Below, one piece after another: positions 1 through 9,049 of a stretch of DNA of 64,000 bases; position 1 is the stretch's first letter; every line of letters begins with the position of its first letter. The DNA is from Actinocrispum wychmicini. GTDB taxonomy: Bacteria; Actinomycetota; Actinomycetes; Mycobacteriales; Pseudonocardiaceae. The position numbers and the translations under genes are program-made. Below the pieces are notes generated by a model. That model ran no database searches. It saw nothing but the letters and a program-made list of their open reading frames with translations, and was not told the origin of the DNA. The stretch is from positions 310,001-374,000 of the forward strand of contig NZ_SLWS01000003.1 in the NCBI RefSeq assembly GCF_004345645.1. The letters run 5' to 3'.

Positions 1-1160
1 TGACAGGTGGCGGTGAACGACGGCGGCAGGTTCATCCGGTAGCTGCGGTCGACCGACACCTCGGCCAGCCCGACCGAGGTCGCCATGTCCTGGATGATCC
101 GGGGCATCTGCCGGGCGAAGCCGGTGCCAAGCAGCACCACGTCGTAGCGCCGGCGGGTGCGTTCGCCGGACTTGCGGTCGACCAGGGTCAGCACCACGTC
201 CCCGTCGACGTCACCGCCGTCCATCTCGGCGGCGGCCACGTCCACCATCGGGACCATCTCGATCCGCTCGGTCCCGGTCAGCTTCTCCACGTACATCTGC
301 CGGTAGAGGGTGTCGATCATCTCCGGGGAGAGCCCGGCGTAGTTGGTCCGGTGCATCTCGTTCAGCAGTTGGGCGCGTGCCTCCGGTTTGGCCGCGTGGA
401 ACTCGTCCACGAACGACGGGTAGAACAGCTCGTTGGTGAACCGGCTGGTCTGGTAGGCGTTCAGGCCGATCGAGCGCATCACCATCGTGCAGTGCGCGCG
501 CGGGAACGCCTGGTGCGCGGTCCACAGCATCTCGGCCGCGCTCTGCGCCCCGCCGACGACCGCGATCCGGTGCGCCTTGGCCGGGTCGATCTCGTTGATC
601 CGGGCGGCGAACTCGGTGCTGTGGATCATCCGCGCCCGCGGGACGCCGGCGAAGGTCTCCGGGATGTGCGGGTCGCGGCCGGCCGCGATCACCAGGTGCT
701 TGCACACCACGACGCCACCGTCGGCCAGCTGCACCAGCCATTCGCCCGCGCCGTCCCCGCTGCCGAACGGCTGGATCGACGCGCACCGGCGGCCGTACTC
801 GATCCGCACGTTCGGCAGTGACTTGGCGACCCAGCCGAGGTACCCGGAGATCTCCATCCGGTACGGGGTGAAGCTGCCCAGGTTGATGAACTGGTCCAGC
901 CTGCCCACCGAGTGCAGGTAGTTGACGAAGCTGAACGCGCTGCGCGGGTTGCGCAGCGACACCAGGTCCTTGAGGAAGGACACCTGGCTCTGGGTCCACG
1001 GCATCATCATGCCGCGCTGCCAGACCACGTCGTCCTGCTGCTCGACGATCAGGGTGTCGCCGGCCAGGTCCGTGCGGGCCAGCTCCTCGATCGCGACGGC
1101 GAGCGCGAGGCTCGACGGACCCGCGCCGATCGCCAGCAGCTCCACTTCTTGATAGCGCAC
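1..1160 (-). CDS. L-lysine/L-ornithine N-monooxygenase (SidA/IucD/MbtG type), 3' end outside window
   Basis: Flavin-dependent N-hydroxylase of the lysine/ornithine family, which uses FAD, NADPH and O2 to hydroxylate a side-chain amine. I translated it by hand from a GTG at 1160; an in-frame TGA lies four codons upstream, so no earlier start is possible. The FAD-binding GAGPSSLALAV follows within the first 20 residues. Further on are MMMPWTQSQVSFLKDLV, typical of the family, a second nucleotide motif VVGGAQSAAE, the stretch GLNAYQTSRFTNELFYP, and LLGTGF near the cut end. About 386 codons are present and the C-terminus lies beyond base 1. It starts 9 bp after the GNAT gene and is probably co-transcribed with it. 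Family members feed hydroxamate siderophores, piperazate and N-N bond pathways. Which one applies cannot be told here, since no KtzT-like or other N-N forming partner is in the window. Confidence 0.9.
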   Translation of the reverse strand, partial: MRYQEVELLAIGAGPSSLALAVAIEELARTDLAGDTLIVEQQDDVVWQRGMMMPWTQSQVSFLKDLVSLRNPRSAFSFVNYLHSVGRLDQFINLGSFTPYRMEISGYLGWVAKSLPNVRIEYGRRCASIQPFGSGDGAGEWLVQLADGGVVVCKHLVIAAGRDPHIPETFAGVPRARMIHSTEFAARINEIDPAKAHRIAVVGGAQSAAEMLWTAHQAFPRAHCTMVMRSIGLNAYQTSRFTNELFYPSFVDEFHAAKPEARAQLLNEMHRTNYAGLSPEMIDTLYRQMYVEKLTGTERIEMVPMVDVAAAEMDGGDVDGDVVLTLVDRKSGERTRRRYDVVLLGTGFARQMPRIIQDMATSVGLAEVSVDRSYRMNLPPSFTATC

Positions 1161-1169
1161 CGCGTTGTC

Positions 1170-1649
1170 TCACTTCCGGTAGGTGGTTACAGCGAGGGTG
1201 AAGACGCCGTCCTCGCCGGACGGGGTGAAGCCGGCCTGTTCCCAGAAGTCCTCGGCGCCGGCGTTGTGTCCGGCCGGCACGTACCGGCCGACGAGGACGG
1301 CGGCACCGGCCACACTGGCCTCGCGGGCGAGCCACTCGACCGCCGCGAGGCCGAAGTCCCGGTGGCGCAGCACGAGATTCAGGACCCACCACACCTGGCC
1401 GCGGCGGCGAATCCAGGCCGCGCCGACGATCTCGTTGGCATCTAATTCACCGGATACCGCGAACGACACCGCGAGGTGGTCCGGATCGGTGCTCATCGCC
1501 GTGGTCGCGCCCTCGTCGAAGCGGATACCGGTCATGTCGAGCCGGTCCGCGCCGGCTGCCAGCCGGGTCACACCGGCTATCTGGAACGGGGTGACCGGAC
1601 CGGCGACCAAGTGGCCGGCCGGCGGACAGTCCACGAATTGGCGAACCAT
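1170..1649 (-). CDS. GNAT-fold protein resembling the C-terminal domain of FkbH-like proteins
   Basis: A 159-residue protein on its own. The stretch WWVLNLVLRHRDFGLAAVEW followed by YVPAGHNAGAEDFWEQAGF matches the layout of the acetyltransferase-like C-terminal half of FkbH-type proteins (a beta strand into the acetyl-CoA loop, then an asparagine-containing loop and an aromatic-Glu-x-x-Gly-Phe ending). The HAD phosphatase half of FkbH is absent. FkbH proteins load glyceryl units onto carriers, whereas a lone GNAT more likely acylates a small substrate. It lies directly upstream of the N-hydroxylase, so acylation of the hydroxylated or free amine, as in hydroxamate assembly, is a reasonable inference. 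No ribosome site stands out clearly. The family call is moderate and the substrate is unknown. Confidence 0.65.
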   Translation of the reverse strand: MVRQFVDCPPAGHLVAGPVTPFQIAGVTRLAAGADRLDMTGIRFDEGATTAMSTDPDHLAVSFAVSGELDANEIVGAAWIRRRGQVWWVLNLVLRHRDFGLAAVEWLAREASVAGAAVLVGRYVPAGHNAGAEDFWEQAGFTPSGEDGVFTLAVTTYRK

Positions 1650-1845
1650 TTCACTCCTCTCGCCGGGGTGTGGTCGGCATGCCCGCGACCAGGGTTTACC
1701 CAGAATTGGGTGATCACTCGATCACGGCCGGTAGCTGACGAATCGGATGTCGATTCCCGTCCCAGTCGATTTCGGTTGACTCTCGTCCGTCGACAATAGT
1801 TCGAAAAGACGTCCTGTCGTCAAACACGTATTTCAAGCAGTTGCA

Positions 1846-1872
1846 CACCGCGCGGAGATGACACGCGCGGTG
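1846..1872 (-). terminator. Hairpin just after the StrR-like gene
   Basis: Perfect 9-bp inverted repeat, CACCGCGCG at 1846-1854 and CGCGCGGTG at 1864-1872, with a 9-nt loop. On the minus strand it begins four bases after the stop codon at 1876. There is no T-tract, so it may be a weak terminator or an mRNA-stabilising end. The rest of 1650-1875 holds two short inverted repeats (TGATC/GATCA near 1710-1726 and GAATCG/CGATTC at 1740-1756) that could be operator sites for the GNAT/N-hydroxylase genes. Confidence 0.45.
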
Positions 1873-1875
1873 CTG

Positions 1876-3018
1876 TCATTTTCCGCCGAGTCTGTGTTCC
1901 AGTTGTTTCGCGAACTCAAGCCATTCCCGGGCGCACCGGCGGGCCAGTGCGGCGATGATGTAGGCGCTGTGCGGTGGTACCGCGTCGGCCACGTTCCGCC
2001 ATTCCTCGCCGGCGATCACCCGCCGGGCGAGCCAGCGCAGCACCAGGTGCCCGGACCGGGCGAACCGCAGCGACGGATCCCGCTCCAGGTTCTGCAGAAC
2101 AGCGTTTCGGTCTTTCGCGGAGAGGCCCTCGGGTTCGTCCTGGCACGGGGCCGGGCCGATCTCGGCCCGTTCCGGCCCGCTCAGCGGCCGGATCGGGCGC
2201 TCGGCTCTGGGCCGGCGTTGCGGGACCGGGTCCTCCCCGCGCTGTAATCGGGCCCGGACGTCTCGCACGGTCGCCGGCGATATCCCGGACGACCGGGCGA
2301 TCTCCCGCAACGAGGCGTCCGGCCGGGCGGCGATCAGCCGGCTGGCCACCCGCCGGCCGTCGGTGCTGTCCAGCGGGCGGATCCGGCCGTCCCGGCCGAT
2401 CCGCGCGGTCGCGCTGGGCAGGCCGATGATCCGGCCCCGTACCCCCGCCACGGTCTGCGCGGCGAGCCCGGTCGCGGCCGCGATCGCCCGGTCCGACCAG
2501 TCCGGATGGGCGGTGATGATCCTGGCCACCGCCGCCTCCCGGTCGGCGAACGACAGCGGCAGGCCGTGGGCGATGTTGGACCGGACCGCCATCACGAACG
2601 CGTCGTCGTCGCTGCCGTCGAAGAACACCGCTTCGATGGTGTCCTCGCCGCGCAGCCGGGCCGCGCCGATCCGGTGCATCCCGTCGATCACGCGCATGGT
2701 CGGCCGGTGCACCAGGATCGGTGGCAGCGGGCGGTCGGGCTGGGCGAGGACCCGGATGTGCTCCGCGTCCTCACCGACCAGCCGGGGCGAGTCCCCTGGC
2801 AGCAGGCTGTCCAGCGGCACCCGGTAGGTGTTCGGCCCGGACGCCGGGTAGACGGCCAGTGCCGTACGTTGCGGCCGCGGCTTCGGCAGGATCGCGAGAT
2901 CCTCCGCGGCGTTGTCGGTTCCCTCTCTCAAATCAGCCCCCGTATGGTCCGCCGACACAAACGCGCGGGCCGACCGCGAAAATGGCCCACGCCTCTGCAC
3001 CGATTTGCGCTTCTCCAT
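1876..3018 (-). CDS. ParB/StrR-type pathway-specific transcription regulator
   Basis: A 380-residue protein with a ParB/Srx-like N-terminal fold (about residues 65-165, including VIDGMHRIGAARLRGEDTI) and two likely helix-turn-helix segments, WSDRAIAAATGLAAQTVAGV near 185 and SLREIARSSGISPATVRDVR near 245. This layout and length are those of StrR, the streptomycin activator, and its relatives in glycopeptide and kutzneride clusters, which bind long inverted repeats and switch on pathway genes. The ATG at 3018 is the first possible start in the frame. It is transcribed away from the large plus-strand cluster, across a 542-bp control region that holds a StrR-box-like site, so it is the likely direct activator. 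It is distinct from chromosomal ParB because of its C-terminal extension and context. Confidence 0.85.
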   Translation of the reverse strand: MEKRKSVQRRGPFSRSARAFVSADHTGADLREGTDNAAEDLAILPKPRPQRTALAVYPASGPNTYRVPLDSLLPGDSPRLVGEDAEHIRVLAQPDRPLPPILVHRPTMRVIDGMHRIGAARLRGEDTIEAVFFDGSDDDAFVMAVRSNIAHGLPLSFADREAAVARIITAHPDWSDRAIAAATGLAAQTVAGVRGRIIGLPSATARIGRDGRIRPLDSTDGRRVASRLIAARPDASLREIARSSGISPATVRDVRARLQRGEDPVPQRRPRAERPIRPLSGPERAEIGPAPCQDEPEGLSAKDRNAVLQNLERDPSLRFARSGHLVLRWLARRVIAGEEWRNVADAVPPHSAYIIAALARRCAREWLEFAKQLEHRLGGK

Positions 3019-3560
3019 CGCCGTGATTCGTGGCGAGCTTCCGTATGAGCCACCTTGTGGCTATTTGTGCTCGCACGGACAGCACCCCAGTTAGCTATCC
3101 GTGATCGGTCATTTACAAAGGGCAATTGATGTTGTGTCTCGGATGCAGAGCGTAGGTCGTGAATCGACCGTGGTCTACGTGCCGAGGGGTCTTTCTGGGT
3201 TGACATGGAAGTGTGACGCTGTTGTCGATGACGGCCTATTGCTCTAAACGGGTTACGGCTGGTCCATTTGGAAGGGATTAGCCGCGATACATATTGCGCA
3301 CAAAACCGACACGCCGGCCCGATGCCTTGCCCGGTCGGTCGTCCGGGCGGACGATCGGCCGCAACGCGGAGCGGTGGATCCGTGCGTTGCCAAGCGCTCC
3401 GGGTCCCCGCCGGGACGTGTGGGTGTCCGCCCCGGTGCTGGGCAACTGAATTCGGTCGAGCAGTTGAACACCGGGTTGCTGTTTCCATGATCGCCGAAAC
3501 AAGGCGGGCGGCGCGCGCGGTGCGTATTTGTCCACTTTCGACGTTCGGAGGAGGTGTCCG
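3019..3560. promoter_or_regulatory. Divergent control region between the StrR-like gene and the biosynthetic operon
   Basis: 542 bp without a supported gene and clearly richer in A+T than its surroundings. It must hold the promoters of the regulator (leftward) and of the first cluster gene (rightward). TTGACA stands at 3200-3205 on the plus strand, but I see no strong -10 at the right distance, so it is only a candidate. A StrR-box-like inverted repeat lies at 3440-3469, 92 bp before the GTG start at 3561. Confidence 0.6.
3440..3469 (+). promoter_or_regulatory. StrR-box-like inverted repeat
   Basis: Left half GGGCAACTG at 3440-3448 and right half CAGTTGAAC at 3461-3469, separated by 12 bp. 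The published StrR consensus as I recall it is GTTCGACTG, 11 bp, CAGTCGAAC. The right half differs at one base, the left half at three, and the spacer is one longer. The core CAACTG/CAGTTG is a perfect inverted repeat. Its place upstream of the first gene of the operon and next to a StrR-family gene supports a regulatory role. Confidence 0.5.
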
Positions 3561-4652
3561 GTGCGGATGGGTGTGGTCGGGGCGGGAGTGGCCGGCGCGG
3601 TGCTGGCCTGGCGGGTGCGGCAGCTGTCGCCGCAGATCAGGGTGGACGTGTACGGCGGGCGGCCGGGCGCGCCGGACGCGTCCGGCGTGTCAGGTGGACT
3701 GGTCCGTGGCTTCGAGTCGACGCGGGCGGCCACCCGGCTCGCTGTGGACAGTCTCACCGAGTTACGGGACGACCCCGTTCTGCTTGCGGCGGCTGGATAC
3801 CAGGAGACCGGATCGGTGTATCTGCTGTCACCGGGATGCGACCCGACGGCGTCGCTACAGGTGATCAACGAGTCACTGCCCGGGTCGGCCACCGTGTTCC
3901 CGGTTGACGAACTACGCCGCCGTTATCCGTTCCGCGGCCTGGCGGCGGACACGATCGCTGTGGTGGAGCGGCATGCCGGCCACCTGTCACCGGAACGGCT
4001 GCGAACGGTGCTGCTGGCCGAGTCGGGTGCCGTGGTCCGAGCCGAGCTGGTGCAGCGGGTGGATCCGGCGCCGTCCGTGCGGCTGGCCGGCGGCGAGACC
4101 GTGGGTTACGACGTGGTCGTGGTGGCTGCCGGCGCGTGGACACCGGGCCTGTTGGCCGCCAGCGGTCTGCCCGCCGAAGGGCTGACCACGAAGCAGATCC
4201 AGTACTCGGTCCATCCGGCCCGGCTGCCGGGGCTCGGCTCGTTCGTCGACGACGTCACCGGTCTGTACGGCCGCCCGGTCGACGACGGGTTCCTGCTCGG
4301 CCTGCCCTGCGACCGGTGGGACGTGGACCCGGCCGACGTCCACCCGGACGCCGACCTGGTGCGGCAGGTGACCGACCAGGCCGGCCGGCGGCTCGACGGG
4401 TGGCTCGCGCCGCCGGTCCGTACGGTCGCCGCGACCGACTGCTATCACGTCACTCCAGGCCTGCGGTTGCGTGAAACCGTTGGGGGAGAGGCGCTTTTCA
4501 CGTTCACGGGCGGTTCCGGCGGTGCCGCCAAGTCCGTGCTGGCGGCCACCCGGATCGCCGCGACAGACCTGCTGTGTGACCGCTTTCCGTTGCACAGTGG
4601 CGAATCCGAGGGCGCTCGGGTTGGCTCCGGCCATGGTCCTGCAGCGCATTGA
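3561..4652 (+). CDS. FAD-dependent D-amino-acid-oxidase-fold oxidoreductase
   Basis: A 363-residue flavoenzyme of the DAO/glycine oxidase family, which oxidises amines or amino acids with release of H2O2. The Rossmann motif GVVGAGVAGAVLAW sits at the extreme N-terminus and the C-terminal FAD contact TFTGGSGGAAKS near residue 325. A GTG start at 3561 is chosen because GGAGGAGG lies at 3547-3554; an ATG at 3528 would add 11 residues with no ribosome site. It is the first gene after the divergent control region and overlaps the next gene by 20 bp, so it opens an operon with two hydrolases. It contains a TTA leucine codon (3762-3764). The substrate is unknown; oxidation of an amino-acid building block or of the product amine are both possible. 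Confidence 0.8.
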   Translation: MRMGVVGAGVAGAVLAWRVRQLSPQIRVDVYGGRPGAPDASGVSGGLVRGFESTRAATRLAVDSLTELRDDPVLLAAAGYQETGSVYLLSPGCDPTASLQVINESLPGSATVFPVDELRRRYPFRGLAADTIAVVERHAGHLSPERLRTVLLAESGAVVRAELVQRVDPAPSVRLAGGETVGYDVVVVAAGAWTPGLLAASGLPAEGLTTKQIQYSVHPARLPGLGSFVDDVTGLYGRPVDDGFLLGLPCDRWDVDPADVHPDADLVRQVTDQAGRRLDGWLAPPVRTVAATDCYHVTPGLRLRETVGGEALFTFTGGSGGAAKSVLAATRIAATDLLCDRFPLHSGESEGARVGSGHGPAAH

Positions 4653-5877
4653 AGCCCAGCAGTTGATTCCCGGCCGCGGCGAACCGATCCGTGACGCCGT
4701 GGTGGTCCTGGACGACGGCGAGATCAGTTACGCCGGCCCGGCCGCGACCGCCCCCGCCCGGAACAGCACTTCAGAGAACACCGTCCGGGCGCACACCGTG
4801 ATGCCCGGCCTATGGGACTGTCACGCCCACTTCATGGGCCTGCGGTCCGCCGACTTCTCCTTGCTCCCGCAGGAAGGGGTCGCGCTCCGTGCCGCGCGAT
4901 GCGTACCGGACGCGCGCGCCGCGTTGAACGCCGGCGTCACGTCGGTACGCGAAATGGGTGGCCTCGGTATCCATCTGGTGCACGCCATCGAAGAGGGCAC
5001 GGTCGAAGGCCCGTCGGTGTACTCCGCGGGCAGCGCGCTGTCCGCCACCGGCGGGCACGGCGACCTGCACTGCTACCCGGTGCCCTGGGTCACCGACTTC
5101 GCGCACATGGGCGGCGAGCTGCGGCTGGCCGACGGCCCGGCCGAACTCGCCAAGGCCACCCGCGAGCAGCTGCGGCGCAACGCCAAAGTGATCAAGGTGT
5201 TCGCGTCCGGCGGTGTGCTGTCCGAAGTGGACCACCCGATCCACCAGCAGCTGACCGACGCCGAGCTGCGCACGGTCGTCGAGGTCGCGGGCATGGCCGA
5301 CCGCGTGGTCGCGGCGCACTGCCACGGCAAGCCCGGCATGATGGCCGCACTTGAGGCCGGTGTACGCACCATCGAGCACGGCACGTACCTCGACGAAGAG
5401 GTGGCCGCGGCGATGCGGGAGACCGGGGCGATCCTGGTGCCGACCCGGACCGTCATGGTCGAGCTGCTGGACAGCAAGCTGCTGCCGGAGTTCGCGGCGA
5501 ACAAGCTGGCCGCGGTCGTCGGGATCCACGCCGACGCCATCGCGCTGGCCCACTCGCTGGGCGTGCGGGTGGCCGCGGGTACCGACATCGGGATGAGCGG
5601 CTCGGACCTGCCGTCCTCGTGGGGCCGCAACGGCCGGGAACTGGCGCTGCTGGTCGAGGTGGGATTCTCGGCGCTGGAGGCGATCGAGGCGGCGACCGCG
5701 ACCGGCCCGGACACCCTGGGCCCGCAGGCCCCCCGCTCCGGCCAGCTGCTGCCCGGTTACGACGCCGACGTGCTCACGCTGGACGCGGACCCGTTGGCCG
5801 ACATCACCGTGATCGCCGATCCCACGCGCATCACCGGCGTCTGGAAGGCCGGCGTCCGGGTCAAGGGGACCTCATGA
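4633..5877 (+). CDS. Metal-dependent amidohydrolase (imidazolonepropionase/prolidase-like)
   Basis: A 414-residue TIM-barrel amidohydrolase. The HxH metal motif is in PGLWDCHAHF, a likely carboxylated lysine in IKVFASGGV, further ligands in AAHCHGKPG and IEHGTYLDEE, and the catalytic Asp in AAGTDIGMSG; the C-terminal beta strands (GYDADVLTLDADPL) close the second domain. The residue set is that of the binuclear Xaa-Pro dipeptidase and imidazolonepropionase-like group. The ATG at 4633 inside the end of the oxidase gene is preferred, since the frame upstream is only that gene read out of phase. It lies between a flavin oxidase and an M20 peptidase, so it probably cleaves an amide or lactam in making, trimming or inactivating the cluster product. 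Confidence 0.8.
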   Translation: MVLQRIEAQQLIPGRGEPIRDAVVVLDDGEISYAGPAATAPARNSTSENTVRAHTVMPGLWDCHAHFMGLRSADFSLLPQEGVALRAARCVPDARAALNAGVTSVREMGGLGIHLVHAIEEGTVEGPSVYSAGSALSATGGHGDLHCYPVPWVTDFAHMGGELRLADGPAELAKATREQLRRNAKVIKVFASGGVLSEVDHPIHQQLTDAELRTVVEVAGMADRVVAAHCHGKPGMMAALEAGVRTIEHGTYLDEEVAAAMRETGAILVPTRTVMVELLDSKLLPEFAANKLAAVVGIHADAIALAHSLGVRVAAGTDIGMSGSDLPSSWGRNGRELALLVEVGFSALEAIEAATATGPDTLGPQAPRSGQLLPGYDADVLTLDADPLADITVIADPTRITGVWKAGVRVKGTS

Positions 5878-7205
5878 ACCAGCAGGACCTGACCGCCGCG
5901 ATCGACCGGGAGATGCCCGGTGTCCGCGCTGACCTGGAACGACTGGTCCGGGTCCCGGGCATCGCGTTCCCCGGCTTCGACCACTCCCATGTGGACCGTT
6001 CCGCGGACGCCGTCGCCGAAGTGCTGCGGAGCTGCGGTCTGGACGTGGAGATCGTCCGGGCGGGCGGCCAGCCGGCCGTCATCGGCCGCCGTCCCGCGCC
6101 GCCGGGCGCGCCGACTGTGCTGTTGTACGCGCACCATGACGTCCAGCCTGTCGGTGATCTTGAGCTGTGGGAGAGTGACCCGTTCGAGCCGGTGGAGCGG
6201 GACGGCCGCCTGTACGGCCGGGGCGCCGCCGACGACAAGGCCGGTCTGATGGCGCATGTCGCCGCGATCCGTGCCCTCGGCGACTCGCTCCCGGTCGGGG
6301 TGGTCGTGTTCGTCGAAGGCGAGGAGGAAGCGGGCTCCGACTCACTGGACGAACTGCTGCGCCAGCACCGCGACAAGCTGCGGCCCGACCTCGTGGTGAT
6401 CGTCGACTCCGCCAACTGGGACGTCGGCGTCCCGGCCTTGACCACTTCCTTGCGGGGCGTCTTCAACTGTGTCGTCGAGGTACGGACCCTGGAGTCCGCC
6501 ATCCACAGTGGACTTTTCGGTGGCCCGGTGCCGGACGCGCTGACCGCGTTGGCGCGTCTGCTGGCGACCATGCATGACGACACGGGTGACGTGGTCGTCG
6601 AAGGCCTGGTCACGAACGACGGGCCCGACCTGGACATCCCCGAAGAGCGGTTGCGCGCTGAGGCCGGCATGCTCGACGGTGTCCGGTTGATCGGCAGCGG
6701 CCCGGTGGTGGGGCGGATCTCCGCCAAGCCCGCGATCTCGGTCATCGGCCTGGACGCGCCGAGCACGCGGGAAGCCGCCAACGCGCTGGTCCCCGTGGCA
6801 CGGGCCAAGGTGAGCGTCCGGATCGCGCCCGGCGACGACACCGAGAAGGCGTTCGAGGCGGTCAAAGCACACTTCGAGGTGCACAGGCCGTGGGGTGTGT
6901 CGCTCACCGTCGAGCCCGCGGGCAGCGGGCCGCCCTGTGTGATCGACACGTCAAGCCCACACTATGAGGTGGTCCGCGAGGCACTGCGGACCGCGTGGGA
7001 CGGGGTGGACGCGGTCGACATCGGCCTGGGTGGCTCGGTCCCGGCGATCGCCGCGTTCCAGACGGTGTTCCCGGACGCCACGATCGTGGTGACCGGCGTG
7101 GAGGACCCGCACACGCGCGCGCACGGTCCCAACGAAAGCCTGCACCTGGGCGAGTTCCGTCGGGTGTGCCTGGCGGAGGCCCTGCTGCTGGCGGGGCTCG
7201 GCTGA
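5874..7205 (+). CDS. M20-family zinc metallopeptidase (dipeptidase-like)
   Basis: A 443-residue M20 peptidase/deacylase. Zinc ligands and catalytic residues are visible: H and D in LLYAHHDVQPVGD, the bridging Asp in GRGAADDKAG, the Glu pair in VEGEEEAGSDS and a C-terminal His in HTRAHGPNESL. A lid domain is inserted between about residues 190 and 310. The ATG overlaps the stop of the amidohydrolase by four bases, so the two are translationally coupled. M20 enzymes hydrolyse dipeptides or N-acyl amino acids. In a peptide cluster this may remove a protecting or leader amino acid, or release a precursor. No signal peptide, so it acts in the cytoplasm. Confidence 0.85.
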   Translation: MNQQDLTAAIDREMPGVRADLERLVRVPGIAFPGFDHSHVDRSADAVAEVLRSCGLDVEIVRAGGQPAVIGRRPAPPGAPTVLLYAHHDVQPVGDLELWESDPFEPVERDGRLYGRGAADDKAGLMAHVAAIRALGDSLPVGVVVFVEGEEEAGSDSLDELLRQHRDKLRPDLVVIVDSANWDVGVPALTTSLRGVFNCVVEVRTLESAIHSGLFGGPVPDALTALARLLATMHDDTGDVVVEGLVTNDGPDLDIPEERLRAEAGMLDGVRLIGSGPVVGRISAKPAISVIGLDAPSTREAANALVPVARAKVSVRIAPGDDTEKAFEAVKAHFEVHRPWGVSLTVEPAGSGPPCVIDTSSPHYEVVREALRTAWDGVDAVDIGLGGSVPAIAAFQTVFPDATIVVTGVEDPHTRAHGPNESLHLGEFRRVCLAEALLLAGLG

Positions 7206-7207
7206 CC

Positions 7208-9049
7208 GTGCAGGCGTTCCGGCTGCTCGGGCCGCTGGAGTTCTTCGACGGCGGCCACTGGGCGCAGATCGCGGCGGCCAAGCAGCGAGCCCTGCTGGCG
7301 GTCCTACTGATCAACGCGAACCACTCGGTGTCGGTCGACCAGCTGGTCGCCGAACTGTGGGGCGAACGGCCCCCGGCCAGTGCCGGCGGGCTGCTCGCCG
7401 GGTACGTGTGGCGGTTGCGCCGCGGGCTCGGCGACCCGGACGGCCGCGTCCTGGCCACCCGGGCACCCGGCTACCAGCTCGTGACCCCGGCGGGGTCGGT
7501 CGACGTGCACGAGTACGAGGCCAAGGTCGCGGCCGGCCGGCGCAGCCTGGCCGACGGCGATCTGGCCGCCGGCGCGGACACGTTGTCGGAGGCGCTGGGG
7601 ATGTGGCGCGGCGCCCCGCTGTCGGACGTGGCGCTGGTCCCGTCCGTGCTGGCCGAGTCGGCCCGGCTGGAGGAGGCGCGGCTGGCCGTGGTGGAGGCGC
7701 GGATCGGCGCCGAGATCGGCCTCGGCCGGCACGAGGCCCTGCTGCCCGAGCTGAAGCTGATGGTGTCCCAGTTCCCGTTGCGGGAACGGCTGCACGCGCA
7801 CCTGATGGTGGCCCTGTACCGGACCGGGCAGCAGGCCGAAGCGCTTGGCGCGTACCGGGACCTGCGCCAGCTGCTCATCGACGAGCTGGGCATCGAACCG
7901 AGCAAACCGTTGCGGGAGTTGCAAGGACGGATCCTGCACGAGGACCCGTCACTGGTGGAGACGTCGGGGTCACCGGCGAAGGGGGTACTCCGGCTGGCTG
8001 TTCCCCGGGCCCTGCCGCCGGATGTCCCGGTGTTCGTCGGCCGGTCGGCGGAGGTGGACCTGATCGCCGACCGGCTCGGCGCCCAGCGGCACTGCGGGAT
8101 CCACGGGATGGCGGGGGTGGGCAAGACTACCTTGGCCGTGCACGCCGCCCACCGCGTCGCCGGCCGGTTCCCGGACGGGCAGGTGTACTTGGACCTCGGC
8201 GCCACCGGAACCCCGCTCAAGCCGGTGGACGCGATCGGCCGGCTGCTCACCGCGTTGGCCGTGCCCGCACAGGACATTCCGTCCGATGAGGACCGTGGCG
8301 CGGCCGTCCTGCGGACCGTGTTGGCCGGTCGGCGCGTACTGTTGGTGCTGGACAACGTGCTTGACACCGACCAGGTCCGTGGTCTGTTGCCGTCGACGCC
8401 GGGATCCGCCGTGATCCTCGTCGGCCGGTCGGCGCCCACCTTGGTCGACGGCGCCGGGCTCGTGCGCCTGAACCGGTTGCCCGCCGAAGCGGCGATCGAG
8501 TTGTTGCGCCGGTACGCCGGCGCCGAGCGGGTCGACGCCGACCCCGAAGCCGCCGCCCGGATGGCCGGGCTCTGTGACTACCTGCCCCTGGCCCTGCGGA
8601 TCGCCGCGACCCGGCTCGCCCAGCGTCCGGAGTGGACAGTGGGCGACTTCGCCGAGTGGCTGGCCGATCCGCGGCGCCGGCTGTCCGCGCTCGCGTGTCA
8701 CGGCCTGAGCGTGGCGGAAAGCCTGCGCGCGGGTGTCCGAATACTCGGTGACTCGGGCCACGCGTTGGCGTTGCTTGGTGAGCTGGATCTGCCTGTGCTG
8801 CATACCGACGCGTTCAGCGTCCTGCTCGACGAACCCGACGACATCGCTGAGCGGACCGCGGAACGGTTGGTGGACGCGGGATTCGTCGAAACACTGAGCT
8901 TCGGCAGCTACCGGGTGCCCGATCTGGTTCGCCTGTTCGCCCTGACCAGCGCGAACACCAGCGGTCAAACCTCGAAACATCAGCGGTACATCGGCTGCGA
9001 TGAAGGTCGAAACGTGGACGCAGCCCCGATCGTGCGGAGACATCAATGA
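7208..9049 (+). CDS. SARP-family transcription activator with NB-ARC domain
   Basis: 613 residues. An OmpR-type DNA-binding domain (LLGPLEFF to ATRAPGYQL, residues 1-95) is followed by a bacterial transcriptional activation domain (to about 250, ending in IDELGIEPSKPLRELQ), then an NB-ARC ATPase with Walker A GMAGVGKTTLAVHAA and a Walker-B-like VLLVLDN. It stops without the TPR repeats of full AfsR, so it is of intermediate length. The GTG start at 7208 comes two bases after the M20 stop. Lying inside the biosynthetic operon, it is very probably a cluster-situated activator acting beside the StrR-like protein. Its stop overlaps the next carrier gene by four bases. Confidence 0.88.
   Translation: MQAFRLLGPLEFFDGGHWAQIAAAKQRALLAVLLINANHSVSVDQLVAELWGERPPASAGGLLAGYVWRLRRGLGDPDGRVLATRAPGYQLVTPAGSVDVHEYEAKVAAGRRSLADGDLAAGADTLSEALGMWRGAPLSDVALVPSVLAESARLEEARLAVVEARIGAEIGLGRHEALLPELKLMVSQFPLRERLHAHLMVALYRTGQQAEALGAYRDLRQLLIDELGIEPSKPLRELQGRILHEDPSLVETSGSPAKGVLRLAVPRALPPDVPVFVGRSAEVDLIADRLGAQRHCGIHGMAGVGKTTLAVHAAHRVAGRFPDGQVYLDLGATGTPLKPVDAIGRLLTALAVPAQDIPSDEDRGAAVLRTVLAGRRVLLVLDNVLDTDQVRGLLPSTPGSAVILVGRSAPTLVDGAGLVRLNRLPAEAAIELLRRYAGAERVDADPEAAARMAGLCDYLPLALRIAATRLAQRPEWTVGDFAEWLADPRRRLSALACHGLSVAESLRAGVRILGDSGHALALLGELDLPVLHTDAFSVLLDEPDDIAERTAERLVDAGFVETLSFGSYRVPDLVRLFALTSANTSGQTSKHQRYIGCDEGRNVDAAPIVRRHQ

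Noticed and set aside
211..1392. 393-residue minus-strand frame over the N-hydroxylase
   Set aside because: It is read one base out of phase with the true gene, whose frame gives clear FAD motifs from the GTG at 1160.
1876..3018. Chromosome-partition ParB
   Set aside because: No ParA or parS sites nearby; the length and the cluster context fit the StrR-type regulators better.
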